Shown here piece after piece: positions 35,170 through 44,018 of a DNA stretch of 64,000 nucleotides. The stretch comes from Rhodothermales bacterium (GTDB taxonomy: Bacteria; Bacteroidota; Rhodothermia; Rhodothermales; JANQRZ01): contig JANQRZ010000003.1 in NCBI GenBank assembly GCA_028284265.1, positions 62,001-126,000 of the forward strand, given 5' to 3'. The first letter of the stretch is position 1; each line of letters opens with the position of its first letter. Under the pieces are notes generated by a model. The model ran no database searches. It saw only the letters and a list, made by a program, of their open reading frames with translations, and was not told where the DNA came from. Both the position numbers and the translations under genes were made by a program.

Positions 35170-36657
35170 ATGAAGCGGATTCGCTACCTCGCATTTCTCT
35201 TAGCTCTTGTTCCGACGCTTGTTCTCGCGCAGGACAGTCTTATCGTCGTCATCGATGGCGCTGAGTACGGTGCTTGGGAGGCCAACTTCGGTGCCCAGTT
35301 CGATGAAGACAGTGATATTGGCCCGCTCCCGCTGATTGCGGTCGTAAGCGACGGCACTACCGCGCCTGCTGACCAAGGCTGCGACCCGCTTGTCAATGGC
35401 GACGATGTCAAAGGCAACATCGCGTGGATCGCGCGTGGGTCGTGCGCCTTCGTCGTGAAGGTGCAGAACGCTGTCGCTGCCGGTGCTGTGGCCGTCCTCG
35501 TCCACAACGACGACCGTAACGAGCCGCCGGAGGACTTCTCGCTCGTCTTCATGGGCGGTGACTGCACGGTAGACGGTGAACCGCCGGACGGTGGCTGCTC
35601 CATTCCGGCAGCCTTTGTCTCGTACCGCAGCCACCTCGCCATCGAGACTCCGCTCGAGTTCGGAGATGAAGCCACGATCGAATGTGTCGTGTGCACCACG
35701 CCGCCGCCGCCGCCGATTCCTGCCAACATCATCGGCAGCACGGTGGCCTCGACGATCTACTCGGACGGCTTCATCGGCAACTCCTTCGGCAACGGCCTCG
35801 GTTTCACCTTCTACGGTGAACAGGGGCTGTTCATCGGCACCGTCCTCGTCGGGATCGACGGTGAGGTGATGGGGAATCCGTATGATGGAGCCTCCGAGTT
35901 TGAACACGGAGATGCTATCCAATTCACGCCTCCGTTCCCGGCTCCGTTCGGCAGTGCTGAGGCGGGTGCTCAGGCGATGTTCTCGTCTGATGAGGTAGCC
36001 ATCACGCTGTCGGGCTATGCGTACGATGCTGCTATCGTCTATGACATGAACGTCGCCAACATCTCCGGTGGCGATCTCGATGACGTGTACCTCGGCCTCT
36101 TTGCCGACTTCGATACAGGCACGAACGCTACGAATGATGACGATGCTGGCTTCAGTAAATTCCAGAACTTGGTCTATGTCTACGACGAAGCTGAGGGGTC
36201 TGCGTACTTCGGGATCGCATCGCTCACCGAGGACCTCTCGGGCTATAGCACCGACGCGACGACAGCCGACGACGCCGAACTGTTCGAGGCGATGACGACA
36301 GAGATCGAACCCGAAGATGATCCTGCGGAGCGTGCCGCGGTCATCGGTGTTGGGCCGTTTGACATAGCCGCCGGTGAAACGAAGATTGTCCGGTTTGCTA
36401 TGGTAGCTGGTGTCGATGAACTAGACATCATCGCCAACACACAAGGGCTTATCTGCGTCAGTTGTCCCCCCAGCGTCGAGGGCGAGACCCCGGAAGGCAC
36501 CTACGTGCTGGAGTCCGTCTACCCGAACCCGCTCTCGTCGGAGACGACGGTTGGGTTCACGCTGCCAGTTGCGCAGTCGGTGCGGGTGGCGGTCTACGTC
36601 GTGCGGTTGGAGGCGGGCACTATCCAACTCACGCAGAGGATCACGGTGATTCGGTAG
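35170..36657 (+). CDS. Secreted PA-domain protein with internally deleted T9SS sorting domain (paralogue 2)
   Basis: 495 residues, the same architecture as the preceding gene: signal peptide (LAFLLALVPTLVLAQ), PA domain ([40 protein letters not shown]), central beta region with SGYAYDAAIVYDMNVAN and [16 protein letters not shown]. The sorting domain begins normally (VYPNPLSSETTVGFTLP, VRVAVY) but jumps straight to VVRLEAGTIQLTQRITVIR. The 34 residues between VY and VVRL in paralogue 1 are missing, in frame. Whether the remainder still directs T9SS export is uncertain. The tandem arrangement and shared motifs point to local duplication. Confidence 0.92.
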   Translation: MKRIRYLAFLLALVPTLVLAQDSLIVVIDGAEYGAWEANFGAQFDEDSDIGPLPLIAVVSDGTTAPADQGCDPLVNGDDVKGNIAWIARGSCAFVVKVQNAVAAGAVAVLVHNDDRNEPPEDFSLVFMGGDCTVDGEPPDGGCSIPAAFVSYRSHLAIETPLEFGDEATIECVVCTTPPPPPIPANIIGSTVASTIYSDGFIGNSFGNGLGFTFYGEQGLFIGTVLVGIDGEVMGNPYDGASEFEHGDAIQFTPPFPAPFGSAEAGAQAMFSSDEVAITLSGYAYDAAIVYDMNVANISGGDLDDVYLGLFADFDTGTNATNDDDAGFSKFQNLVYVYDEAEGSAYFGIASLTEDLSGYSTDATTADDAELFEAMTTEIEPEDDPAERAAVIGVGPFDIAAGETKIVRFAMVAGVDELDIIANTQGLICVSCPPSVEGETPEGTYVLESVYPNPLSSETTVGFTLPVAQSVRVAVYVVRLEAGTIQLTQRITVIR

Positions 36658-36676
36658 CGCGGGCGTATTTTGGGCC

Positions 36677-37180
36677 ATGTGCCGCCGACTCCTTCCCGTC
36701 CTCCTCTTCGCTCTTCTCTTCGCCGCCTGCCAGCGCGAGGCCGACCGGGTACGTCCCGACGAACCCGCTCCCGCCGCTGACACACTCGCTGCCGATTCCT
36801 CACAGGCTGTCGCCATCGACACGACCGAGGTTGCGCCGCTCGAACAGGACCCGGCGAAGCTCGCCGCGCTCAACACGGCGCTCGACACGCTCGAAGCCTT
36901 CATCGTGGTGCTCGAACGGGTCGAGGGGCCGATCAATGCGTGGAACCAAGCGGCGGAGGCCGCCCGGCTGCTGCGCTACCTCGAACGGAACCAAGCGGCG
37001 TTCATGATGGAGGAGCCGGAAGCAGAGGCTGCCCGTCGCTACCCGGAACAGGTTGCCCGGCTGAACCGGTTGGAGGCGCGCCGCGAGACCGAGTTGAAGC
37101 GGATCGGCGAGGACCGGATTGCGGCGCAGGTGCTCGTCGAGGAGATGGCGAAGGCAGACGCCGAAGCGGCAGGCCGCTAA
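36677..37180 (+). CDS. Small alpha-helical lipoprotein
   Basis: 167 residues. Signal with lipobox MCRRLLPVLLFALLFAAC (Cys18), an acidic Ser/Thr/Ala-rich linker to about residue 55, then charged helix (LAALNTALDTLEAFIVVLE, RLLRYLERNQAAF, RLEARRETELKRIGEDRI) likely to form a coiled coil. No family recognised. It follows the PA/T9SS tandem by 19 bases and ends 7 bases from a convergent small membrane protein gene. Confidence 0.75.
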   Translation: MCRRLLPVLLFALLFAACQREADRVRPDEPAPAADTLAADSSQAVAIDTTEVAPLEQDPAKLAALNTALDTLEAFIVVLERVEGPINAWNQAAEAARLLRYLERNQAAFMMEEPEAEAARRYPEQVARLNRLEARRETELKRIGEDRIAAQVLVEEMAKADAEAAGR

Positions 37181-37187
37181 CGCTGTT

Positions 37188-37472
37188 CTATCGCACGCGG
37201 TGGGGCGACCAGCGCGCCCGCACCCGCTGCTGTGGCAGCGGTGCCCGGTCGCAGCGATGCGGCGACGGGGGAACGGTCGGCAAGGGCGATTCCGGCTCGG
37301 GCGGCGGCGGCGGGTCCTCGGGACCGTCCTCGCCACGCCGCCGGACGAAGTGCCATGCGTAGATCCCTACGAGGAAGGGCATCACGCCGAAGAAAAGGAA
37401 GAGAGCGCCTAGCATGAGAGCGGCTGCCCGGTTCAGGTACATACGGATCAGAGAGGAACCAAAATACGTCAT
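37188..37472 (-). CDS. Small membrane protein with proline-rich tail
   Basis: 94 residues (84 if the start is the internal ATG at 37442). One or two hydrophobic helices (AAALMLGALFLFFGVMPFLVGIYAWHF) followed by a basic stop-transfer RRR and a Pro/Glu-rich tail (PEDPPPPPEPESPLP). It is similar in outline to small Bacteroidota membrane proteins of unknown role; no family recognised. Convergent with the lipoprotein gene. The arginine-rich C-terminus lies in GC-rich DNA and could be spurious coding. Confidence 0.4.
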   Translation of the reverse strand: MTYFGSSLIRMYLNRAAALMLGALFLFFGVMPFLVGIYAWHFVRRRGEDGPEDPPPPPEPESPLPTVPPSPHRCDRAPLPQQRVRARWSPHRVR

Positions 37473-37622
37473 CGCTTCACAGAATGTTCTCAGGTCGGAT
37501 AGATTTTGCCGGACCCCGCGATGCGTCGCCGTAGGCCCTGCACCGATTGATACCTAGACCGTAGTTTCAGCCTCGACCGCTCGCTAGCGGTCAGCCCCTT
37601 CGGACACCAGACCCCGCCTGCT

Positions 37623-38312
37623 ATGAACCTCCGTTCCTACCTCGCCGAATTCATCGGCACGTTCTTCCTCGTCTTCTCGGGCACCGCCGCAATCCTCGGC
37701 TCTGTCCTCACGGGCTACGATGGCACCGTCGCTATCCCGTTCGCCTTTGGCCTCGCGCTCGTGGTTGGCATTTTCGCGGTCGGGCACATCAGCGGGGCGC
37801 ACTTCAACCCGGCGGTGACGATTGCCTTTGCCGTCGGGCGGCACTTCCCGTGGAGCCAGGTCGGGCCGTACCTCGGTGCCCAGTTGCTCGGCGGCGTTGC
37901 CGCGAGCGGTGTACTCGCCCTCGCCTTTGGCGGAGCCGACGGGTTCACGGCGGGGCCGACGGTGCCGGGCGAAGCGGCTATAGCCCTCGGTACCGTCATG
38001 CCGGTGCTCATCGCCGAGTTCTTCGCCACGTTCCTGCTGATGTTCGTCATCACCGCCGTTGCCACGGACACGCGGATCGTGGGCGTCCCGGCGGGTCTCG
38101 CGATTGGCTTCACCGTTGCCACGATGGCCTTTGCTGTAGGATGGGTCGGCGGCGGCTCATTCAACCCGGCCCGCTCGTTTGGCCCCGCGCTCGTGGACGG
38201 GACCTGGACGATGCACTGGCTCTACTGGGTCGGCCCGATCCTCGGAGCCATCGCTGCGGTGACCACCTACAACTTCATTCGCGGCAGCGACTCCGACGGT
38301 CCTGCTGTATGA
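37623..38312 (+). CDS. Aquaporin (MIP family, AqpZ-like)
   Basis: 229-residue inner-membrane water channel. Both half-helix NPA motifs are intact: VGHISGAHFNPAVTIAF near residue 60 and GGSFNPARSFGPALVDG near 180, the second with the selectivity-filter Arg. The AqpZ-like HISG..HFNPAVT context and the short loops favour water over glycerol, an inference. Six hydrophobic helices are visible. It is convergent with the ATPase gene of the MscS operon (47-base gap), placing three channel genes side by side. Confidence 0.95.
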   Translation: MNLRSYLAEFIGTFFLVFSGTAAILGSVLTGYDGTVAIPFAFGLALVVGIFAVGHISGAHFNPAVTIAFAVGRHFPWSQVGPYLGAQLLGGVAASGVLALAFGGADGFTAGPTVPGEAAIALGTVMPVLIAEFFATFLLMFVITAVATDTRIVGVPAGLAIGFTVATMAFAVGWVGGGSFNPARSFGPALVDGTWTMHWLYWVGPILGAIAAVTTYNFIRGSDSDGPAV

Positions 38313-38359
38313 CGACGGAAGCTGAGTCGGGGTCGGGAGCCAAAGAGTCCGACCCCGAC

Positions 38360-41300
38360 TCAGAGCATATTCTTCGCCCGGAGCGCGTTGGTGACCGGGG
38401 CGACGACGAGCGGATGGAGGCGGTACCGGGCTTCCTCCTGCACCGTTTTTACCGGAGGGGTTGCCGACCCGTTGCGGCGGGCCGAGAGTGTGGCATCTGG
38501 TCCGTCGGTACGCTGGATGAGGCGGAGGTTGTGGAGCGACTCGAAGATGAGGAAGCTCTCCTCGCGGCTGGTGCGGAAGATGCGGTCGTGCTCGGCGAGG
38601 CTGAGGCTGCCGTGCTGGAGGAGCGCTTTGAGCGCGAACGAGCGCGGAAGGTCGAACCCGCTGACGAAGCTGAAGTCGAGCGGACGGACAGAGCCTAGGG
38701 AGAGCGTCTCGGTGGCGGCCTCATCGGTGTCGCGTTGGACATCGGCGGCGCGGAGCCAGTAGAGGAGGGCGAGGCGGAGGTTGGGACCGCTGGCCCGGTA
38801 GAGGCTGTCGAAGAAGTCGCTGCGGAGGATGGCTTGCTTGGCTTCGGTCGTCTCGGCCTTGTTCAGTCGCCGGGCCAAGAGCGGAGTCGGTTCCGTCGGT
38901 TCGGCGAAGGTGAGCGGGAGACCGCTTCGGGCGTGGCGCTTCGTGAGTGCCGTCTCAACCTCGTCGCGCGTGAGCGGAGGGAGCGTCACCGTATCCACGA
39001 GGCCGGTGATCTGCGGAGCCGTCCGCTCCACAAACTGCCACCCCGGTAGCACGGCGGTGCCCACCCACATCACGCGGGTGTCGGTGCGGGAGAGGAAGAT
39101 CAGCGTCCGCTCGATCAGGTCCAGTCCGTCGGGGGCGCGGAGGATGAGGTGTTGCAGGCCTTCGAGCAGGCAGACGTACCGCCGGTCGGCGTAGGCGCTG
39201 GAGAGCAGGAGCGATTCCAGCATCTCGAAGGTGCGGATCGTGTCCCCCAGGCCGAGGGCTTCGGCGATCCGTGAGGCCATCGCTTCCTCGGACTCGATGC
39301 GCTCGGTGAGGACAAGCCGCGCCGGGTTGTCATCCTGAAAAATGGTGGACTCGATGACGTTGAGGAACGAGGTGCGCCCGCCGCCCGGCTCGGCGGTGAC
39401 GACGAGGGTGCTCGTGTCGCGGCCCGCGCGCCAGCGCTCGACTTGCTCGGCGATGCGAGTTAGCTCTGCTGCCCGGCCCACAAAGAGGGTGGGGTCGGTG
39501 ACCGGCTTGAACGAGAAGAGGCGGCGGTAGACGAGTGGGAGGCCGGTGTGGAGGGTCGCAGACTCGGCGAGGGCATCGAGCGTGCGGCGTCGGTCGGAGG
39601 CGCTCTGCTCGGCCAGTCCCGCCGCCTGCTGCCCCATCTCAACGAGCCGCTTGGCTTTGCCGCGTCCGAAGCGGAACCACTTCTGGAGCGCGGTGCGCGA
39701 CTGCTCGCCGAGGGCCGCCGCCTGAGCTTTCAGGCGCTCAATCGTCTGACTCGTCCGTGCTTTGAGGTCAAGGAGTCCGGCGGCGACGAGGTTCTCAGCG
39801 TTCGAGCGGTTGTGCAGCGTGGTCCAGCTTCCTTCGAAGATTTCGGTAGCCCGGCGCACGAACGCCTGCCACGGCTCAGCCAGCGGTGCGGCGACCCCAA
39901 CCAGCCGCTCCTCGGCGCGGGCGAGGCCGTCCACTGTCAGTTCGCGGGCGTTGGCGAGAACGTCGGTCTCTTCCTCCTCGGGATCGTCAGGCTCCAGAGG
40001 GGCCTCGGTACCCTCCAGTTCTTCAATCGCCGTTTCGATGTTGAAGCGGACGATGTCGCGGACGTTCTCGGCCTCGACGAGGGCGGTGAGGATGGGCTGT
40101 CGCAGCGACTCGGCACTCTTGACAAGGCGGGCTGCGAACTCCTCGCTCAACGTGGAGCCGACGATCTTGCGAAGCTCGACCTCGGCAGCAGCACCGGGAT
40201 GGCCGGCATGGTCCGGCCCGAGGCGGGCGTGCAGCGTGACGCGCTCGGGCAGTGGGCGGACCATCTCGGTGAGGCGTGTCCGCGTGGCGGCGACGGCCTC
40301 CTCGACGGCGCGCTCCAGCGAGATCGGCTGGAGCGCCGGGAGCATGGTGCGGTCGAGGTGGGTGAGGGCGCGGCGGAGTAGGTCGCGCAGGGCCTCGGCG
40401 AGAGGAGTGGGGGCGTTATGCTGGTCGCAGGCGGTAGCTGCTTCGGCTCGTAACGCCTTTAGTTCTTCGGCGGCGCGCTCCACAGTAGTCTGCACCGGTA
40501 GCACGACGGCTTCGGCGACGCGGTCCACGAGCACGTTCACCTCGTCGATGAGTTGGCCGCGCAGGTTGAGTAGCAGGCCGTCCACCCCGAGCCGCCGGAT
40601 GATGTTGCGGTGCCAGCCGCTCCAGCGCTCCACGGCGGCGCGAAGCTCGCCAATCGGATCGCCATCGCCGGGTCGCACCGGGCGGTCGCTGTCGTAGCCA
40701 CTGCGGCGGACCCGCTCGGCGAGGCGGTCTCGGGCCGCATCGAGGCCTGCTTCATCTACCGGAGGCAGCGTAAACACCGCTTCGTGCAGCGCCACATCGA
40801 GGTCCTGCACGACCTCGCGCACGCGCCGCACCTTCGCCATGAGTTCGGCCTCTTCGGGCGAAACGGTCTCCTCGGGCGGGACCTCCTCAACCGGAGCAAT
40901 TTCAGCCTCCCCGTCTATCGTCTCACCGTCCACCGCCTCGCCGCCCTCTGCCTGCTGTTCGCTGTCTGCTGCCTGTTGCGCTTCCGGCCACGCGATGGCT
41001 TCTGCTGTGTGGAAGCGCGGTCGGTCGAGGCCGGACTCCAGTCGGAGCAGGTCGCCCGCCCACGCGGCGAAGGCGGCTTCGATCTGGGCTACGCACTTCC
41101 CGATCTCGGTCTGCACCAGTTCGTGGTCGGTGAGCAGGAGACGCGGGATGCGGAGCTGTGCCTGCTCGGTCAGGAGGGCGCGGATCGGGACGGTTTGCGC
41201 GTGCGCCGGTGCCGCGCGCGGCGTTTTTCCGATGACCCGACGGAGGCCGTTGGTGATGCCGAGGCCGACGGTGCGGGTGCGCCGCCGCGATCGCTCGCCC

Positions 41301-41773
41301 AGCTTACGAGCAATCAGCGCGAGGCTGTCGCCTGCTTCTGTCTCGACCAGCCCCGCCGGTTCGGGGCGGACCAACGCCTCGGGTGCGTCCTCGGCTTCGA
41401 GAACGAGGGCGTCGGCGTGGGTCTCATAGAGGCCGCCGAGTTCGTTGCCGAGGTCGAGGTCCCGAAGGCGCTCGCGGAAGGTCGTGTAGATGTCCTTCAT
41501 CGCTGCCCGGTACGTCGTCAGGGCGTCCCACAATATTTCGGGCGGTCGGGGCGGATCGTCGAGCGGTCGGTCGAAGCCGTGGGTCGTCATCTCACGGCGA
41601 TGCGCCTCGGCGGTCTCGGCGATCAGCCGTTGCAGCGGCTCGCTGGCTTCGCTCCCGACGGCCTCACGCAGCGTGCCGACGGCTTCGCGTGCGCTCCGGT
41701 CGAACGCATCGAGGCGGTCGTGTAGCTCGGCCTCGGCGTCGAGCCAAGCGTTAGGGGGGAGCGGCTCGGTCAT
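38360..41773 (-). CDS. Giant P-loop (AAA/STAND-like) protein with long helical N-terminus
   Basis: 1137 residues, no membrane helix or signal peptide. About 750 residues of charged alpha-helix come first (for example DVLANARELTVDGLARAEERL), with an acidic disordered linker near 268-310. An ATPase module begins at about 765 (DPTLFVGRAAELTRIAEQVE); its P-loop is VVTAEPGGGRTSFLN, with Arg where Walker A has Lys. A Walker B-like strand reads RYVCLLEGLQHL, and a sensor-like strand RVMWVGTAVLPG. The C-terminus (about 1050-1137) resembles a winged helix (SFALKALLQHGSLSLAEHDR, RLHPLVVAPVTNAL). It starts in an ATGA overlap with the MscS gene upstream. I recognise no named family; regulator of, or adaptor for, the channels is an inference. 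Confidence 0.75.
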   Translation of the reverse strand: MTEPLPPNAWLDAEAELHDRLDAFDRSAREAVGTLREAVGSEASEPLQRLIAETAEAHRREMTTHGFDRPLDDPPRPPEILWDALTTYRAAMKDIYTTFRERLRDLDLGNELGGLYETHADALVLEAEDAPEALVRPEPAGLVETEAGDSLALIARKLGERSRRRTRTVGLGITNGLRRVIGKTPRAAPAHAQTVPIRALLTEQAQLRIPRLLLTDHELVQTEIGKCVAQIEAAFAAWAGDLLRLESGLDRPRFHTAEAIAWPEAQQAADSEQQAEGGEAVDGETIDGEAEIAPVEEVPPEETVSPEEAELMAKVRRVREVVQDLDVALHEAVFTLPPVDEAGLDAARDRLAERVRRSGYDSDRPVRPGDGDPIGELRAAVERWSGWHRNIIRRLGVDGLLLNLRGQLIDEVNVLVDRVAEAVVLPVQTTVERAAEELKALRAEAATACDQHNAPTPLAEALRDLLRRALTHLDRTMLPALQPISLERAVEEAVAATRTRLTEMVRPLPERVTLHARLGPDHAGHPGAAAEVELRKIVGSTLSEEFAARLVKSAESLRQPILTALVEAENVRDIVRFNIETAIEELEGTEAPLEPDDPEEEETDVLANARELTVDGLARAEERLVGVAAPLAEPWQAFVRRATEIFEGSWTTLHNRSNAENLVAAGLLDLKARTSQTIERLKAQAAALGEQSRTALQKWFRFGRGKAKRLVEMGQQAAGLAEQSASDRRRTLDALAESATLHTGLPLVYRRLFSFKPVTDPTLFVGRAAELTRIAEQVERWRAGRDTSTLVVTAEPGGGRTSFLNVIESTIFQDDNPARLVLTERIESEEAMASRIAEALGLGDTIRTFEMLESLLLSSAYADRRYVCLLEGLQHLILRAPDGLDLIERTLIFLSRTDTRVMWVGTAVLPGWQFVERTAPQITGLVDTVTLPPLTRDEVETALTKRHARSGLPLTFAEPTEPTPLLARRLNKAETTEAKQAILRSDFFDSLYRASGPNLRLALLYWLRAADVQRDTDEAATETLSLGSVRPLDFSFVSGFDLPRSFALKALLQHGSLSLAEHDRIFRTSREESFLIFESLHNLRLIQRTDGPDATLSARRNGSATPPVKTVQEEARYRLHPLVVAPVTNALRAKNML

Positions 41774-42993
41774 GCGTCGGCAGGCGGGTCGGCGGCGGCT
41801 TCGGAGGGCGTGACGATGGGGCTGGGCGGCTCGCCGTCAGCCGGAGTCGTGGCTTTCGCCCGTGCCTCTTGGTCGGCTTCAACGACCTCGTCGAGGTAGT
41901 CGTGCAGCGTGGACATCGGGGTGAGCAGGCCGTGCCGGATGAACTCGGCCTTGGCGGCCTCGGTCACGTCGCTCATCAGCAGGAACTCGTAGCGCGTGTC
42001 GAGGACGTAGGCTTTCACCTTGAGGAGGAGCAAAAAAGTCTCCTTGAACTCGTCCTTGGCGATGACTACGATGGGCTTGTTGAGGTAGACGTACTTCGAG
42101 TTGGCGGCGGCTTCGTAGGCGATCCGCTTGGCGAGCGCCACGTCCACCCACCCCGGCAGGTACAGTTCAGTCACGACCTGCAGGTTCAGCTCGCCCGCAT
42201 TCGCGTTCGACACCTGCCCGTCCACGATCTGGGCATTCGGCACCGAGACGAGGTTATCGTCCGGCGTCACGATGCGGGTCGAGCGGAGGCCAATCGAGAC
42301 CACCTCGCCGTAGGTGCCGCCGACGGCGATTTTGTCGCCGACTTGGAACGGTTGGTCGAGGATAATGACGATACCGCCGAAGATGTTCTTGAGCACCTCC
42401 TGCGCTGCGAAGCCGACGGCCACACCGATAGCGGCGGCGGCGGCGAGCAGGCTGTTGGCGGGAATCTGGAAGATCGCCGCGATGACGAGATAGACCGCGA
42501 GCGCCCAGACGAGCAGCCGGACGATCGGGACGAGGCGTTTGTAGAACAGCCGCCGTTCGGCAGTGCGGGCCGCGAGCGCTTCGAGCAACCAGACCAGTCC
42601 TCGCAGCAGGTAGAGTGCCGCGATGAGCAACAGGATCGAGACCAGCAGCTTCGGCACGAAGTTCTGGATGGCGTCCTTCGCTTCCTGCCCGACCCGCTCG
42701 ACGGTTTCTTGGGCCGTGTTCCGTCGGGCGGTCGTGTCGCGGACGACGATGGTATCGACCCGCGCCGGGCGCTCGGCGAGGGCGCGGGCGAGGCTGTCGT
42801 TCTGCGCCGCGAGGCCGACGATGGCGGCGCGCAGCATGGCAAGTTCGCCCGTCAGGCTGTCTTCGGGGACCACCTCCACTGGCGGCGGTGGGTTCGCAGG
42901 AGCCGTCGTGTCAGCCGGAGCTTGGGCCGCAACGGGACCTGCCGCCCCGAGGAGGGCGGCGAGCAGGACGAGGCAGGCGAACCGAGAAATCAT
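41770..42993 (-). CDS. MscS-family mechanosensitive channel with signal peptide and linker
   Basis: 407 residues. Signal peptide (CLVLLAALLGAAGPVAAQ), a periplasmic Pro-rich linker and coiled coil (LTGELAMLRAAIVGLAAQND), then three helices around residues 125-215. The pore helix and MscS core read AAAAAIGVAVGFAAQEVLKN and ILDQPFQVGDKIAVGGTYGEV. The C-terminal cytoplasmic domain ends in an acidic/proline tail. It lies 11 bases after the other MscS gene and overlaps the ATPase gene by four bases (ATGA). The start at 42993 was chosen for the clean signal peptide. Confidence 0.92.
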   Translation of the reverse strand: MISRFACLVLLAALLGAAGPVAAQAPADTTAPANPPPPVEVVPEDSLTGELAMLRAAIVGLAAQNDSLARALAERPARVDTIVVRDTTARRNTAQETVERVGQEAKDAIQNFVPKLLVSILLLIAALYLLRGLVWLLEALAARTAERRLFYKRLVPIVRLLVWALAVYLVIAAIFQIPANSLLAAAAAIGVAVGFAAQEVLKNIFGGIVIILDQPFQVGDKIAVGGTYGEVVSIGLRSTRIVTPDDNLVSVPNAQIVDGQVSNANAGELNLQVVTELYLPGWVDVALAKRIAYEAAANSKYVYLNKPIVVIAKDEFKETFLLLLKVKAYVLDTRYEFLLMSDVTEAAKAEFIRHGLLTPMSTLHDYLDEVVEADQEARAKATTPADGEPPSPIVTPSEAAADPPADA

Positions 42994-43004
42994 AGCGGGA
43001 CGCC

Positions 43005-43916
43005 TCAAGGATACGCTGCGTCGGAGGCAGGCCGTTCGCCCTCGCTCTCGATCTGCACGGCCAGCGGCGTGCCGCCGAGTGGGGCCAGTTGGATCGTCTC
43101 GAACGGCATATCGACCCCCGCCTCGGTGAGTACCTTGTAGACCCGCTCGCGCAGCCGAAATCGTTCCGCTTTGTGGGCACGCTCGTCGCGGAGCCACGCC
43201 TGAAGCTCGACCTCCACGTTGTAGTCGTTCAGCGCGGTCACCACCACGCGCGGCGGTGGCTCGTCGAGGAACGCGGGGTCCTCCTGAACCAGACCGAGGA
43301 GAAGGCTTCGCGCCCGCTCGATGGGTTCGTTGACGCCAATCGTGACGGGGATGTCGAGGCGGAGGTGGGGGAAGTTGGTGTACGAGGCGACGGTCGTGTT
43401 GATGATGACCGAGTTGGGGACAGCCAGCATCCTGCCGTCAACGGTCACGACGCGCGTCGAGCGGAGGGTGATCGTATCGACCCGCCCGTAGCTGTCCTCG
43501 ACCTCGACGAGGTCGCCGATGACGAAGGGGCGGTCCCAGAAGATGAGCAGGCCCGAGATCAGGTTCGAGAGCGCGTCGCGGGCGGCGAACCCGACGGTGA
43601 GACCGGCGATGCCGAGGCTGGCGATGACGGCTCCCGTATCGATCCCGACCGCCGCCAGCGCCTGCACCACGCCGAAGGTGAGCAGGAGAAACTTGAACAC
43701 CGTCTTGAGGAAGCTCTCGGAGGTCGCGTCCACGTTCGAGCGGCGGAGCACGAGGCGGAGGCCCCGGTCCAGCACGCGCCACAGCAGGTAGAAGGCGGCG
43801 AGGACCAGCAGACCGACGACGAGGTCTGCTAGGAAGGAGGCAATGGAGGCTCCGAGCAGCTCCGGGTCGAACTCATCCCGAAGGCGGTCGAGGACGCCGC
43901 TGATAAAGCGTTGCAT
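43005..43916 (-). CDS. MscS-family mechanosensitive channel
   Basis: 303 residues, first gene of the three-gene operon. Helices lie at about residues 28-50, 68-85 and 90-115, then the pore helix VIASLGIAGLTVGFAARDAL and the beta domain IFWDRPFVIGDLVEVEDSYGRV. The cytoplasmic alpha/beta domain runs to about 285. It lacks the signal peptide and extra periplasmic part of the following paralogue. The channel should gate on membrane tension; two different MscS subunits in one operon could form separate or mixed channels. Confidence 0.93.
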   Translation of the reverse strand: MQRFISGVLDRLRDEFDPELLGASIASFLADLVVGLLVLAAFYLLWRVLDRGLRLVLRRSNVDATSESFLKTVFKFLLLTFGVVQALAAVGIDTGAVIASLGIAGLTVGFAARDALSNLISGLLIFWDRPFVIGDLVEVEDSYGRVDTITLRSTRVVTVDGRMLAVPNSVIINTTVASYTNFPHLRLDIPVTIGVNEPIERARSLLLGLVQEDPAFLDEPPPRVVVTALNDYNVEVELQAWLRDERAHKAERFRLRERVYKVLTEAGVDMPFETIQLAPLGGTPLAVQIESEGERPASDAAYP

Positions 43917-44018
43917 AGGCGGGCAGGCGGCAGGGCACGAACCCTGCTAGGATAAACCGGCGCTCCAACACCGTCAAGTAACGCGGGATCCCGACGCTGT
44001 TCGCTGCTCTCACATTTC

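Noticed and set aside
41869-43140. Plus-strand open frame of 423 codons
   Set aside because: Antisense to two MscS genes with clear pore and beta-domain motifs; translation lacks any recognisable fold.
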